A DNA stretch of 64,000 bases from Methylomonas paludis (GTDB lineage Bacteria > Pseudomonadota > Gammaproteobacteria > Methylococcales > Methylomonadaceae): assembly GCF_018734325.1 (NCBI RefSeq), contig NZ_CP073754.1, positions 2,356,001 to 2,420,000 of the forward strand. Direction: 5' to 3'. This document shows positions 1 to 9,863 of the stretch, piece after piece. The translations under genes were made by a program, and so were the position numbers. The notes under the pieces are model-generated. The model was not told the origin of the DNA. It did not search any database and saw nothing but the letters and a program-made list of their open reading frames with translations. Every line of letters starts with the position of its first letter. Positions within the stretch are counted from its first letter, which is position 1.

Positions 1-709
1 GCAGAGCATTCCAGCGCCTGCCTGCCTTGACAATATGTTTTTGGTTGATTTCCAGTTCTATACCAATATAAACATCGGCTAAGAACTGCCGCCGCAACCA
101 GGTGGTTAAACCATCGTTTTTACCAGCATAAGGATAATTGCGTCTAATCTGAAAATGAGGTAGGCAGTTGTGCAAATCGGCCTGCCAACGCGCGCAGAAG
201 GCCAGTTCGCCGACCCGGCAAGGGTCATACAACAAACCGATGTCGGCGTTTCTGACTTTACCTTCCAGTTCCGGGGTAAAGCTGTGTACGGACAAATGCA
301 GCACTTGGCCATGTTCAAGCACGGCCTGCCTGACCAAGCGCTCGACTTGCTCTCGATACGGCTGATAATATTGCCTTAAAATTTGCTGACGTGGTGTCGG
401 CGGCAGTTCTGCAATGGTTTTACCATGTAGCCGGCGATGACCAATAGAACGATTTAGATCAACCAATAAACGACTGGTGGTAGAGCTCAACAACGGCGCT
501 GCACAGGATTTTGCAAAGTCCTTGGCTATGCAAAGCGCTCCAGCATCAAAACCGCAATGACTATCCAGCAGTGCCTGCTGATCTGAAAACAGTTCACGAT
601 ATTGAGCCGGAATCTGATTGCCGCCATGCTCACAACTAATCACCAAACCAGGGCGCTGCTGCCGACGATCCGGTTGAGCAAACGCCAAAGGATTAGCGGG
701 ACTGGACAA
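1..709 (-). CDS. N-formylglutamate amidohydrolase, partial (runs off left edge)
   Basis: Only the first ~236 residues are in the window. The family hydrolyses N-formyl or N-acyl glutamate-type amides using zinc. Visible hallmarks in order are SCEHGGNQIP near residue 25, VDLNRSIGHRRLHGK, LHLSVHSFTPEL, DIGLLYDP and NYPYAGKNDGLTTWL, then IELEINQKH. An in-frame TAG lies ten codons before the proposed TTG start at 709 and no ATG or GTG lies between, so a TTG (or another rare) start is forced. It begins 5 nt after the stop of the Anbu gene at 715-1440, which implies co-transcription. Family members are known neighbours of Anbu/ATP-grasp/alpha-E clusters, so it may act on the same unknown peptide or amide. 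The family call is firm; the exact start and substrate are not. Confidence 0.85.
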   Translation of the reverse strand, partial: MSSPANPLAFAQPDRRQQRPGLVISCEHGGNQIPAQYRELFSDQQALLDSHCGFDAGALCIAKDFAKSCAAPLLSSTTSRLLVDLNRSIGHRRLHGKTIAELPPTPRQQILRQYYQPYREQVERLVRQAVLEHGQVLHLSVHSFTPELEGKVRNADIGLLYDPCRVGELAFCARWQADLHNCLPHFQIRRNYPYAGKNDGLTTWLRRQFLADVYIGIELEINQKHIVKAGRRWNAL

Positions 710-714
710 AACAA

Positions 715-1440
715 TTACCAGTCCAAATCGGGCAAGTGCCTAAACACCTGGCGAGTACCTTCGGTCCATTGCTTACCCAGTGCCATAAAATATTCATCTC
801 TCTCCTCAAAACGACGGCACATCCGCACTTGCAGACTGTCACGCTGATAGACCAGTAAATCTATCGGCATCCCCACCGATAAATTGCTGCACATTGTGGA
901 ATCAAAAGAAACCAGCACACATTTTGCCGCATCGTTTAAGGAGGTAGAACGAGTAATTACTCTATCCATGATAGGTTTGCCGTATTTGGTTTCCCCAGTT
1001 TGCAAATAGGGTGTCTCCAGACTGGCTTCAATAAAATTGCCTTGAGCGTAAATCCTGAACAAGCGCGGCACTTCTCCTGCTATCTGTCCACCCATGATAA
1101 ATGAAGCGTTAAAATGCAAATCACTGGCTTGCAGATAATGACCGTCACGCCGATCAACATCCCGCATAGCATCCGATACCAGCGTGACCGCATCGAACAT
1201 AGACTCGGCATTGCTCAGATTGGCCACGCCAGGCTTGGCGTTGCGCTGTTTCAGCACACTGATAACGGCTTGGGTTCCCGCCAGATTACCGGAGCTTAAC
1301 AGTACGATAACGCGCTGATCCGTTTGTGAAAATACGGTCATTTTGCAAAATTTTGCAATATTATCCACCCCGGCATGGGTACGTGAATCCGAAGCGAACA
1401 CCAGACCAGTATCTAACATCACACCTATACAGTAGGTCAA
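715..1440 (-). CDS. Anbu proteasome-like peptidase, copy 1 (TTG start)
   Basis: A 241-residue N-terminal-nucleophile hydrolase of the Anbu (ancestral beta subunit) type, related to HslV and 20S beta subunits. If translation starts at TTG 1440, removal of Met exposes Thr1 in TYCIGV. Asp17 (in ASDSR) and Lys32 (in CKM) then fall where the Thr/Asp/Lys centre is expected. Other family blocks are LLSSGNLAGTQAV, GGQIAGE, GNFIEAS, TGETKYGKPIMDR and SFDSTM. An ATG at 1494 would add 18 residues before the Thr and give an inactive or processed N-terminus, so I prefer TTG although no clear Shine-Dalgarno precedes it. It is closer by eye to copy 3 (18522) than to copy 2 (15180). It is followed after 5 nt by the amidohydrolase gene. 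Substrate unknown. Confidence 0.85.
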   Translation of the reverse strand: MTYCIGVMLDTGLVFASDSRTHAGVDNIAKFCKMTVFSQTDQRVIVLLSSGNLAGTQAVISVLKQRNAKPGVANLSNAESMFDAVTLVSDAMRDVDRRDGHYLQASDLHFNASFIMGGQIAGEVPRLFRIYAQGNFIEASLETPYLQTGETKYGKPIMDRVITRSTSLNDAAKCVLVSFDSTMCSNLSVGMPIDLLVYQRDSLQVRMCRRFEERDEYFMALGKQWTEGTRQVFRHLPDLDW

Positions 1441-2026
1441 AACCGCAGTTCTGCGTGCAGATTCATCAAAATTAAACCTATGGCATTTACCCAAAACTAA
1501 AAATCAGCAGGCGAAATAAGCAAGCCTGCTAAATTGCATTATCTTTCAGTATGCCCGCCCAAACGTCCAGGGGGTGGCAATAATATGAACTTAAGACTTA
1601 GCAAGAGTCTACCGTTTTGCCGGCAGCCAATCTGTACGTTATCGCACATATATCCCGGCTAAAGCTTACCAGGCTACCGACTTTCCTGAATTGATTTATT
1701 GGCTACCAATAGCCCTATAATCTCTTATCTTCGACAATACCGGCCAATCAGCCAATTTACATTGATTACACATATTTTTAGCCGGCACTGCCCTCCCGCT
1801 TAACCAGCATACGCACCAAAATGAGTATTAATTTATTTTTTGCACTAAAAAAGACCACCATTATGCCCGTTAATTGACATCGATAATTTCACACACCCCC
1901 AGCAATGACGCGCTGGCGCATGATAGCGAACAAGTTGATACAACTCAAAAAAATAGGTTCGAATATTGCATACTAACTGTTGGAATTAATTCTTAATTAT
2001 CAAAGTTTAGTACTAAGGGTAAAAAA
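1441..2026 (+). promoter_or_regulatory. Intergenic region upstream of glnN
   Basis: This divergent gap between Anbu copy 1 (minus) and glnN (plus) carries no convincing gene. AAGGG at 2015-2019 lies 7 nt before the glnN ATG and is a good ribosome binding site. A possible sigma70 pair is TTGATT (1691-1696) and TATAAT (1716-1721), but the 19-bp spacer is long. A 7-bp stem, AGCAGGC/GCCTGCT, lies near 1506-1531. No sigma54 site with correct spacing was found, although nitrogen control of glnN would be expected. Confidence 0.3.
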
Positions 2027-4201
2027 ATGACTGGAAATTTAGTGCGGGTTCAAGCAGTACAAAACATCACCAATCGTAAACCCATGCCCCCCAAAGCGCC
2101 TGAGCCATTGAGCAGCTTATGGTCGAGCGATGTGTTTACCTTAAGCAAGATGAAGGAAAGTTTACCAAAAGAAGTTTTTAAATCGGTCAAGAAAACCATA
2201 GAGGCCGGTGCCGAGCTTGATGTGTCTATTGCAGACGTAGTCGCTCTGGCCATGAAAGATTGGGCGCTCTCCAAAGGCGCACTGTATTACGCTCATGTAT
2301 TTTATCCCTTGACCAATGCTACAGCGGAAAAACATGATGGTTTTATCTCCGTGCAAAGCGATGGTTCCACCATTTCAGAATTCAGCGGCAAAGTCCTGGT
2401 TCAAGGTGAGCCAGACGGCTCATCTTTCCCTAACGGCGGCATCCGCTCTACTTTTGAGGCGCGCGGTTATACCGCATGGGATGTCACCAGCCCAGCCTAT
2501 ATTATGACCACCGATAACGGTGCAACTCTTTGCATCCCTACGGTGTTTATTTCCTGGACCGGCGAAGCCCTGGACAAGAAAACACCATTGCTGCGCTCCA
2601 ATGCCGCAATGAACAAAGCCGCAAAACGTGTGCTATCGCTGCTGGGTCATACCGACATTGCCCCGGTTAATTCCAGCTGTGGTGCCGAACAGGAATATTT
2701 TCTGGTTGATGCTAATTTTGTCAACAATCGTCCTGACCTGTTATTGGCTGGCCGCACGCTGTTTGGTACCCCTGCTGCTAAAGGCCAGCAATTTGACGAC
2801 CATTATTTCGGCGCCATTCCAGAACGCGTCCAAGTGTTTATGCAAGATGTGGAAGAGCAACTATATCGTCTGGGAATACCTGCCAAAACCCGCCATAACG
2901 AAGTTGCACCTGGTCAGTTTGAAATAGCCCCGTTTTTTGAATCTGCCAATGTCGCCACTGACCATCAACAATTGTTAATGACGGTTTTAAAAAATACCGC
3001 CAAAAAACACGGTTTGGTCTGTCTGCTGCATGAAAAACCGTTTAAAGGCATTAATGGATCTGGCAAACATGTGAATTGGTCGGTGGGCAACGCCACGCAA
3101 GGCAATTTGCTTGACCCCGGCCATACCCCGCATTCCAACACTCAGTTTCTGCTGTTCTGCGGCGCAGTTATACGCGGCGTACACAAATACGGCCCATTAT
3201 TGCGTGCTGCGGTCGCCACCGCCAGCAACGACCATCGTTTGGGTGCTAATGAAGCTCCGCCAGCCATTATGTCGGTCTATCTGGGTACTCAGCTTGATAA
3301 CGTTTTTGAACAAATCAGCAATGGCAAGATTACCGGCTCACTCAATGCTGGTCAGATGAATTTGGGCATCACCACCCTGCCGGTATTCAGCAAAGATGCC
3401 GGCGACCGCAACCGGACTTCACCTTTTGCCTTTACCGGCAACCGCTTCGAGTTTCGCGCTGTGGGTTCCGGTCAATCAGTAGCCGGCCCATTGGTAACCA
3501 TGAACACCATTCTGGCTGATTCGCTGGGCTGGGTTGCCGATACCCTGGAAAGCAAATTGGCCGCCGGTACCGAACTGGATACTGCCATTTTGGAAACACT
3601 GAAAATCATTATCGATGAACACGGCGCGGTAGTCTTCGGCGGTAACGGTTATTCTGCCGAATGGCATAAAAAAGCAGTTGAAGAGCGCGGCTTATTAAAC
3701 TTGAAAACCGCCGCGGATGCGCTGCCTATTCTCAAAGAACCGTACATTGAAGCTTTATTCGACAAACTAGGCGTGTTATCACCAGTCGAACTAGCCAGCC
3801 GTTTTGAAATCTACGCTGAGCAATATATCCTGGCAATAGAAGTGGAAGCCAAACTGGTTGTGAGCATGACTAAAACCGGTATTTATCCGGCGGCGGTTAA
3901 ATACTTGTCTGATCTGTCTACTACCCTGACCAGCCTGAAAAGCAATGGAGTGGAGTTGGATAATGCCAGTCTGGTGCAAATTTCAAGTCTGGTAAGCTCA
4001 TTGACCGATAGTTCGGCAAAATTAAGCGCTGTATTGAAACAGCATGATTTTGCTACGATTGAGGAGCACTTGCAATTCTGCGCACAAACCATCCGACGGC
4101 TAATGGACGAGGTGCGCGTGTACGCCGATGCGCTGGAAAGTGAAATTTCTGATGAGTTATGGCCTTTCCCAACCTATCAGGAAATGCTGTTTATTAAATA
4201 A
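2027..4201 (+). CDS. glnN: Glutamine synthetase type III (GlnN)
   Basis: A 724-residue GSIII enzyme that condenses ammonia and glutamate to glutamine with ATP in the cytoplasm. The length fits GSIII (about 700-730) and is far above GSI/GSII (350-470). Family motifs are [17 protein letters not shown] near residue 135, [12 protein letters not shown] near 218, [19 protein letters not shown] near 290, [23 protein letters not shown], and [17 protein letters not shown], which holds the ATP/glutamate-binding arginines. The ATG at 2027 has AAGGG 7 nt upstream. It is monocistronic, with a hairpin following the stop and the next gene convergent. No glnB or ntrBC genes are nearby, so it is probably an auxiliary ammonium-assimilation enzyme. 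It may also supply glutamine to the amidoligase-type cluster that flanks it, but that is inference. Confidence 0.96.
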   Translation: MTGNLVRVQAVQNITNRKPMPPKAPEPLSSLWSSDVFTLSKMKESLPKEVFKSVKKTIEAGAELDVSIADVVALAMKDWALSKGALYYAHVFYPLTNATAEKHDGFISVQSDGSTISEFSGKVLVQGEPDGSSFPNGGIRSTFEARGYTAWDVTSPAYIMTTDNGATLCIPTVFISWTGEALDKKTPLLRSNAAMNKAAKRVLSLLGHTDIAPVNSSCGAEQEYFLVDANFVNNRPDLLLAGRTLFGTPAAKGQQFDDHYFGAIPERVQVFMQDVEEQLYRLGIPAKTRHNEVAPGQFEIAPFFESANVATDHQQLLMTVLKNTAKKHGLVCLLHEKPFKGINGSGKHVNWSVGNATQGNLLDPGHTPHSNTQFLLFCGAVIRGVHKYGPLLRAAVATASNDHRLGANEAPPAIMSVYLGTQLDNVFEQISNGKITGSLNAGQMNLGITTLPVFSKDAGDRNRTSPFAFTGNRFEFRAVGSGQSVAGPLVTMNTILADSLGWVADTLESKLAAGTELDTAILETLKIIIDEHGAVVFGGNGYSAEWHKKAVEERGLLNLKTAADALPILKEPYIEALFDKLGVLSPVELASRFEIYAEQYILAIEVEAKLVVSMTKTGIYPAAVKYLSDLSTTLTSLKSNGVELDNASLVQISSLVSSLTDSSAKLSAVLKQHDFATIEEHLQFCAQTIRRLMDEVRVYADALESEISDELWPFPTYQEMLFIK

Positions 4202-4246
4202 CAGCTGTCTCAAAGCATTTGTCTAGGCTAACCATAGCCAACCAGG

Positions 4247-4273
4247 CCAGGCCAGCAATAATAGCTGGCCTGG
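4247..4273. terminator. Hairpin between convergent glnN and PEP-CTERM gene
   Basis: A perfect 10-bp stem (CCAGGCCAGC / GCTGGCCTGG) with a 7-nt AATAATA loop lies 46 nt after the glnN stop and 35 nt after the stop of the opposing gene. The T-tract is weak on both sides. It probably serves as a bidirectional terminator. Confidence 0.6.
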
Positions 4274-4307
4274 CTTATACTGCTGGTCTCAATCACAAAC
4301 TAATCTT

Positions 4308-5045
4308 TCAGGTTCTGTTTCGCTTGGCTAAACCCAAAAACCCAAGTACACCCAACAAAAAACACCAAGTTACTGTCGGCAAAGGTACCGGACTTGCTTG
4401 CAGCGTTGCATTGATAGTGACATCCACATAAAAACCCAACGATGAATTTGTTGGAATATCAAGTTGGTACGGTGAAAATACATCATCAGCAAGGGCATTC
4501 AATGGATTGATAGTATTGGCGTTGATAAATACTTGCCCCAAGTCGGGATTAGTATCGCTATACACATCCAGAATCACATCGCTATCCGCAAATTCACCGC
4601 CAGTATTAGCTGAAATATGATAGCCAAGCGATAAATCAACGCTATAAACATCGGTCAAACTGGTATTGGTCAACAACACACTATACCAACCAACAGTACT
4701 GGACTGAATTGCCCCATCGGTTGCATTACCTATAACCGAAAATGTGTTTTGAAAAGGATTGCTAAGCGAGAGTACTGTAGGATTTATACTAGGATTGTTC
4801 GCAGTCAGTTCGCCATCACCACTGACCAATGCATAAGACGCAGGTGCATCTGCCTGCTGAAATGATGCCTGGATGGTCAAACCGCTTAGATCGCCGGATG
4901 CATTATGATTGGTTATGCTGTCTACATAAAAATTTAACGCAACCTGAGAATCAAATGCGCTGCTGGCTTGGCTGAAACCGGGATGGAGCAGATAAAATAT
5001 CAGCAGCGCACCGGTAAATTTAGGGTTAATAAAATTCAAGTTCAT
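4308..5045 (-). CDS. PEP-CTERM exosortase-sorted protein
   Basis: A 245-residue exported protein. It has an N-terminal signal peptide (hydrophobic LLIFYLLHPG, cleavage probably after SQA). The C-terminus has the exosortase signal layout: VPLPTVTW, a hydrophobic helix (CFLLGVLGFLGL) and a basic tail AKRNRT. The middle is Thr/Ser/Asn-rich beta-type sequence without a catalytic motif I recognise. PEP-CTERM proteins are processed at the membrane and usually end up in exopolysaccharide or at the cell surface. The exosortase itself is not in this window. It lies 30 nt downstream of the first di-haem peroxidase on the same strand, so it is probably co-transcribed with it. Confidence 0.8.
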   Translation of the reverse strand: MNLNFINPKFTGALLIFYLLHPGFSQASSAFDSQVALNFYVDSITNHNASGDLSGLTIQASFQQADAPASYALVSGDGELTANNPSINPTVLSLSNPFQNTFSVIGNATDGAIQSSTVGWYSVLLTNTSLTDVYSVDLSLGYHISANTGGEFADSDVILDVYSDTNPDLGQVFINANTINPLNALADDVFSPYQLDIPTNSSLGFYVDVTINATLQASPVPLPTVTWCFLLGVLGFLGLAKRNRT

Positions 5046-5075
5046 ATATAGCTACCTAATGGTTAAGGCTGGTGA

Positions 5076-7325
5076 TTATTGAGCCAGATAAGTATCAAAG
5101 CCCAGCAAGGGAGTTGGCGACCCATCTGCACCCACCGCCGGAATCAGCAAATATTCATCTTTAGCCAAGCCCGCAGCCATGGCATTACCAGCTATCAACG
5201 CTCGATTATCGCCAACTTGACCGTTCGGTACAGCAATCGCTGGGTGATCAAATGGTGCTTTTTCATATCGAACCCGGTTGTCGGTCAATGACTTCAAAAA
5301 CGCCACCAGATCCGCACGCTGCCCGGCATCAAACTGCAAAAGCACCTGATTAACAGTTAAATGCTTGTCAGGATTATTAAAATTGCCTTTTCTAGTATAA
5401 AACTCCACAACTTGTTCCAGTGTCGCCATACCGCCGTTGTGCATATACGGGCCGGTAAGTTCCACGTTGCGTAAACTCGGCACCTTGAACACACCTTGCT
5501 TAGACACGGCCAGTTTTGCCGGAGCGGAGATGAGCGCGGCATTGGCTGCTGCTATGGTTGGAATATATGCGCTGTAGTTACAGTTTTGCTGTCTCAAATT
5601 GTTTTCCCGGCTACCGTCCAATTGAATACCATCGCTACTGCTGAATTTATCGGGAAAACTTGCAGGGATATTAACCGAGAGCGGCACAATAAAATCGCAG
5701 CTTCGTACAGTCTTAACGCCTGGGTCCAACACGGCAGCATACTGACCCAACAAATAATCGACGTATTGATCGGCAAATGATAATGGATGACCAAAATCAT
5801 CGATACCGGCAATCCCTGGATCTGTGTTGGGGTCATTTACGCCAGAATTGGCAAAGCCAAAATCCAGCAGCCGACTGCCTGCCGTCACCGTATCACGCGT
5901 GATCAGGCTGATATTTTGACTAATGCCGGCAGCCTGCCCAGCCAAGCCATCACCAAATGCGTTCAATCCATAAGCAATTGGTGAATCCGCCGAACCGTAG
6001 TAGGAGTTGGCCTTTGGTGTGACCAGTGTGCTGTTTAAAACGATGGCCGCTTTAGTAAAAGCCGGACCGGAATGGCAAAGATTACAATGCACGGCAGAAA
6101 AGGTTTCGTAGCCATCTGTCAAAGCACTAATTTCATCCGCTGTCTTACCCAACCCCTGCCAAGTAGGCTCCAGCGTAATGGGGTCGCGCGGACTAAGATC
6201 AAATTCCGACTGATCAGATATCAGCGTACTTTGATAAAGTTGCAGGGCCAAGCCAAAGAACATGGAGAAATTGGCTTCCATTTGATTGTAGGGCGTATGA
6301 CCACTGGGCACCTGAATAGGGACTGAGCCACTGAAAGACCAGAATTTGGTATTAAATGCCTGCATGATCAAATTTTTATAAGTGGTATTCAACCCCGGTC
6401 GCTGCTTGTCGAGACTGCTTAAGCTATATACACCCAACACACTGTCTGCATGATGTACGGCCTGATTCTGTAGAGGTTGTCTCAGCAATAATTTGCGACC
6501 AATCTCTGGCCAGTTACGCTGATTACAAGACATTTCCACATTATTCAGTGCCGGAGCCATCGCCTGAGAAGCTAGAGAGGAATTTTCTAAATGCAAGCGA
6601 TACGGAATCACACTACGAGCACCGGTTTTTAACCAAAGTCCATTATTGGGATCGCGCTCACCCCAGGGACTGAAACCGTTATAAATATTATTAGCCCGAC
6701 CATCCCAAAAATTACGATGATTGAATACAGCATTGATCACAGAAGGTGCATTTCTAGGTTCTACCCGCCTGCTGCCGACTGCACCGATATGAAATATTGG
6801 ATCAGCAGCACGTTTACACTGATCATTCATGCCGCTAAATTGATTAACGCTGGCATATTCGCCACTGAAGGTTCCCGCCGAACCCACTACATCATCACTG
6901 GTAAAACTGATCCCACTAGACTGAAGCAAAGGGTCATGATAGTCAAAGCTGGGGAAATCAGCAGCGGATAGAGTGTAATTTGGGCCGCCGACCACTCCTG
7001 ACGCTAATGGCTGGAATGTCTGGCTATTGGTATCCAAACCTTTCTGGCCTGGATTCAGTTGATTTTTTACCCGCCGATCAGCACCGGCATGAAAATGACA
7101 TGATGCGCAAGCCATACCGTCACTGCCGACATTAACATCCCAAAACAGCGCCTTACCCAACACTATAGCTTTGGCCTTATCTACCACAATAGGATCATTG
7201 CTATCCAACAACCCCGGTACTGACGGGATAGGCACATTTTGTAATGGCGTCGGTTGTGGGCCGTGTGCCGATGCTATTACCGGTATAAGCAAAATAGCTT
7301 GAAAAATCAGTTTAGTGATTTGCAT
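5076..7325 (-). CDS. Di-haem cytochrome c peroxidase / MauG-like protein 1
   Basis: A 749-residue periplasmic c-type cytochrome. A signal peptide (IFQAILLIPVIASA) is followed by CASCH at residues 73-77 and a second haem site CNLCH near residue 415. The family's late block TGPYMHNGGMATLEQVVEFY is present. Bacterial di-haem peroxidases reduce H2O2 or, in MauG, oxidise a protein substrate. This protein is about twice the usual 320-400 residues, mainly through inserts between the two haem domains, so the substrate cannot be read from sequence. It lies 44 nt downstream of a paralogue of almost the same length (7370-9586), evidently a tandem duplication, and 30 nt upstream of a PEP-CTERM gene. Classical peroxidase activity is uncertain. 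Confidence 0.88.
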   Translation of the reverse strand: MQITKLIFQAILLIPVIASAHGPQPTPLQNVPIPSVPGLLDSNDPIVVDKAKAIVLGKALFWDVNVGSDGMACASCHFHAGADRRVKNQLNPGQKGLDTNSQTFQPLASGVVGGPNYTLSAADFPSFDYHDPLLQSSGISFTSDDVVGSAGTFSGEYASVNQFSGMNDQCKRAADPIFHIGAVGSRRVEPRNAPSVINAVFNHRNFWDGRANNIYNGFSPWGERDPNNGLWLKTGARSVIPYRLHLENSSLASQAMAPALNNVEMSCNQRNWPEIGRKLLLRQPLQNQAVHHADSVLGVYSLSSLDKQRPGLNTTYKNLIMQAFNTKFWSFSGSVPIQVPSGHTPYNQMEANFSMFFGLALQLYQSTLISDQSEFDLSPRDPITLEPTWQGLGKTADEISALTDGYETFSAVHCNLCHSGPAFTKAAIVLNSTLVTPKANSYYGSADSPIAYGLNAFGDGLAGQAAGISQNISLITRDTVTAGSRLLDFGFANSGVNDPNTDPGIAGIDDFGHPLSFADQYVDYLLGQYAAVLDPGVKTVRSCDFIVPLSVNIPASFPDKFSSSDGIQLDGSRENNLRQQNCNYSAYIPTIAAANAALISAPAKLAVSKQGVFKVPSLRNVELTGPYMHNGGMATLEQVVEFYTRKGNFNNPDKHLTVNQVLLQFDAGQRADLVAFLKSLTDNRVRYEKAPFDHPAIAVPNGQVGDNRALIAGNAMAAGLAKDEYLLIPAVGADGSPTPLLGFDTYLAQ

Positions 7326-7369
7326 GACTTAAACTACCTGAAAATATGAATAACTGATTAGCTGCCAAC

Positions 7370-9586
7370 TTAATGCGGCAAAGTTTGATCAAACGCTTTC
7401 ACCGCTGTCGCCCTGCCATTGGCTCCCACCGCGTCTATGACCAGATATTGGTCAGCGCCTAATGCAGCAGATAATGGATTGGTTTTACTCACAGCAATAT
7501 CATCACCTGGATGGCCATGGGTTATATTGATTTGCGGATGGTCAAACGGGGCTTTTTCATAGCGCACCCGTTCATCTGTCAAAGTTTTCAAAAACGCCAC
7601 GATGGCAGCCCGATTGCCGGCATTAGTGGCTAAATCAGCCTGCTCAAAGATAAAACCAAAGTTTTTGGCCGGAGTCTCAAAATTTCCGCCTCTGGCATAA
7701 AACTCCAAAACCTGATCCAGAGTTGACATGCTGCCATTATGCATATATGGGCCGGTCAATTCGATATTACGCAAACTCGGTATTTTTAATACCCCGGATA
7801 CTACCGCCAGTGTTTTACCGCTATTGGTTTTAGCTAATTCCGTCTTTGTGGCGGCGGCTGTGGGCTGATAGGCATAGCTTGGGGTTGCGCAATCAATTGT
7901 GCTTTGTGCTTGAGGGATTACGCCATCGGCCTGGGTGAAAAATCGGGGAATGGCTGTGGGTACATTCAGGGCCAACGCTACCTGAAAATCACATGGTCTG
8001 ATAGTTTTGACGACAGCATCGTAAACAGCGGCATTATTACCTGCCAAATACTGCAAATATTGCTGACTGAATGACAATGGCAGACCCAAATCATCAACCC
8101 CAGCCAAACCTATATCTGCTTCAATAGGAGTAACACCAGTCGAACCAAAACCGGTATCGATCAGGGTATTACCGGCATTACTCAGAGAGCGGGTCACAAC
8201 ATTATTTGAGGTTTTAATGATAATGTCCGGACTACCAAAGGCTTCGGGATGCGTTTTCACCAATTGAGCATTAATAGCAATAGCCGCGCTGGTAAAAGCT
8301 GGGCCGATATGACACATTGCGCAATTGCTGTTTCTAAACTGATCCAGACCACTTAATTCAGTTGCACTTAAATCTGTCGGCAAGCCTTGGGCATTGCGGC
8401 CACTTCGATCGAAAGGTGAGTCATCGGAAACCAAAGTAGATTCGTACAATTGGATGGCCAAGCCAAAAAACATGGAAAAATTTGCTTCAATCTGGGCATA
8501 AGGCATTGCTCCAGGGGTTGCGGGAGCACCAAACTTATCCCGCAAAGGATAAGACCAATATTTTGAATTAAACGCATCCATTACCAGCGCCCGATAATAA
8601 GTATTCAGACCGGGCTGGAGATTACCCGGTGAGCTAAGACTTAAAGCGCCGAGTACACTGTCCTGATAATGCACAATTTGTTGTTCCAACGGGGCACGAT
8701 TCAGAATCTTGCGGGCCAGATCTTTAAAGGTGCGCTGACTACAGCTCATTTCGGAATCGTTTAGTGGTGGTGAAACCGCCAGCGATGCCAGCGAAGAGTT
8801 GATGAGTGTTAGACGTTGCTTTGCAATTGTCGTGGCACCGGTTCTTACCCAAATACCGGCGTTTGGATCACGATCACCCCAAGGACTGCTGCCGTTAAAT
8901 ATATTGTTAGCCCGACCATCCCAAAAATTACGGAAGTTAAATACGGCATTGATTACCGTAGGGGCATTACGCGGGGTGACTTTGCGGGTACCAATGGCCC
9001 CGACATGAAATACCGGATCGGCTGCGCGATTACAGGTGTCGTTGCTGCCGGTTTGCACCGACAAAGAAAAATCTCTTGGCGTTACTGACAAAAACTTGCC
9101 GGCAAATGTGCCGGACGATCCGAATACATCATCACTCTGAAAGTTAATAGTTGAACCGGGATCCAAAGGATCGGCCAGTTGATAGAACGGAAAGTCAGCT
9201 TGTTTGAGTGAGGCATTCGGCCCTCCGACACCATTACTGGCGGTGTGGGTAAAGGTTTGCGCAGTGGCCAGAGTAGAAAATTTGCCGCCTGGCGCCAATT
9301 GATTTTTGGTTCTTCCATCAGCGCCGGCATGATAATGGCAACTTGCACAAGCCATACCATCACTACCGACATTGGTATCCCAAAACAAGGCCTTACCCAA
9401 GGCAATTGCTGAATCTTTATCAACCACAATCGGATCAGGCCCATCCAGCAAACCCGGTACGGCAGGCAAAGGTGTGCCTTTAAGACTGATCGGCAAAGGA
9501 CCAAAACCGTCTGCCAGTACAGAGGTTTCAATGCCAAGCAGCATCAGACCAACCAGCATAATTGGGTTGATTAAACGAAAAAACAT
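7370..9586 (-). CDS. Di-haem cytochrome c peroxidase / MauG-like protein 2
   Basis: A 738-residue paralogue of the adjacent 749-residue protein. It has an N-terminal signal (PIMLVGLMLLGIETSVLA), haem sites CASCH at 80-84 and CAMCH in the middle, and TGPYMHNGSMSTLDQVLEFY near the C-terminus. Shared blocks such as VINAVFNFRNFWDGRANNIF and VRYEKAPFDHP show collinear homology over the full length. It is the first gene of the pair, after a 277-nt gap downstream of a PEP-CTERM gene. Export, haem attachment and peroxidase-family membership follow from the sequence. A role in oxidising a partner protein or detoxifying peroxide during methane or methanol oxidation is only a guess. Confidence 0.88.
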   Translation of the reverse strand: MFFRLINPIMLVGLMLLGIETSVLADGFGPLPISLKGTPLPAVPGLLDGPDPIVVDKDSAIALGKALFWDTNVGSDGMACASCHYHAGADGRTKNQLAPGGKFSTLATAQTFTHTASNGVGGPNASLKQADFPFYQLADPLDPGSTINFQSDDVFGSSGTFAGKFLSVTPRDFSLSVQTGSNDTCNRAADPVFHVGAIGTRKVTPRNAPTVINAVFNFRNFWDGRANNIFNGSSPWGDRDPNAGIWVRTGATTIAKQRLTLINSSLASLAVSPPLNDSEMSCSQRTFKDLARKILNRAPLEQQIVHYQDSVLGALSLSSPGNLQPGLNTYYRALVMDAFNSKYWSYPLRDKFGAPATPGAMPYAQIEANFSMFFGLAIQLYESTLVSDDSPFDRSGRNAQGLPTDLSATELSGLDQFRNSNCAMCHIGPAFTSAAIAINAQLVKTHPEAFGSPDIIIKTSNNVVTRSLSNAGNTLIDTGFGSTGVTPIEADIGLAGVDDLGLPLSFSQQYLQYLAGNNAAVYDAVVKTIRPCDFQVALALNVPTAIPRFFTQADGVIPQAQSTIDCATPSYAYQPTAAATKTELAKTNSGKTLAVVSGVLKIPSLRNIELTGPYMHNGSMSTLDQVLEFYARGGNFETPAKNFGFIFEQADLATNAGNRAAIVAFLKTLTDERVRYEKAPFDHPQINITHGHPGDDIAVSKTNPLSAALGADQYLVIDAVGANGRATAVKAFDQTLPH

Positions 9587-9863
9587 ACTAAGACTCCGGA
9601 TTTTCTAATGTGTAGCGCTAGATTTGCCAGATCGATGATCTGACCAAACAGGATGTGCCTCACCATTGCAGTGAGACACACACCCAAAGCAGATAAAACG
9701 GCTTTTGTGATACCTGTGTTTTACCCAGATGTTCATTCAAACATCCCCCCTATGACGAATTGTCTCGTACCGATAATTTCATTCCCTAAAATTATGTTGG
9801 CATAATTGATACTATGGCTTTGACAGCAAGAACTTCAGATAATAAGCGCTCACAGTAACTTAC

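Noticed and set aside
1905..1935. Sigma54 promoter upstream of glnN
   Set aside because: TGGCGC...GC is present, but the GG-GC spacing is one base short of the strict 10 nt.
9082..9537. Second minus-strand frame within the 738-residue cytochrome gene
   Set aside because: It is out of frame with CASCH and other family blocks; Trp/Leu/Cys-rich shadow.
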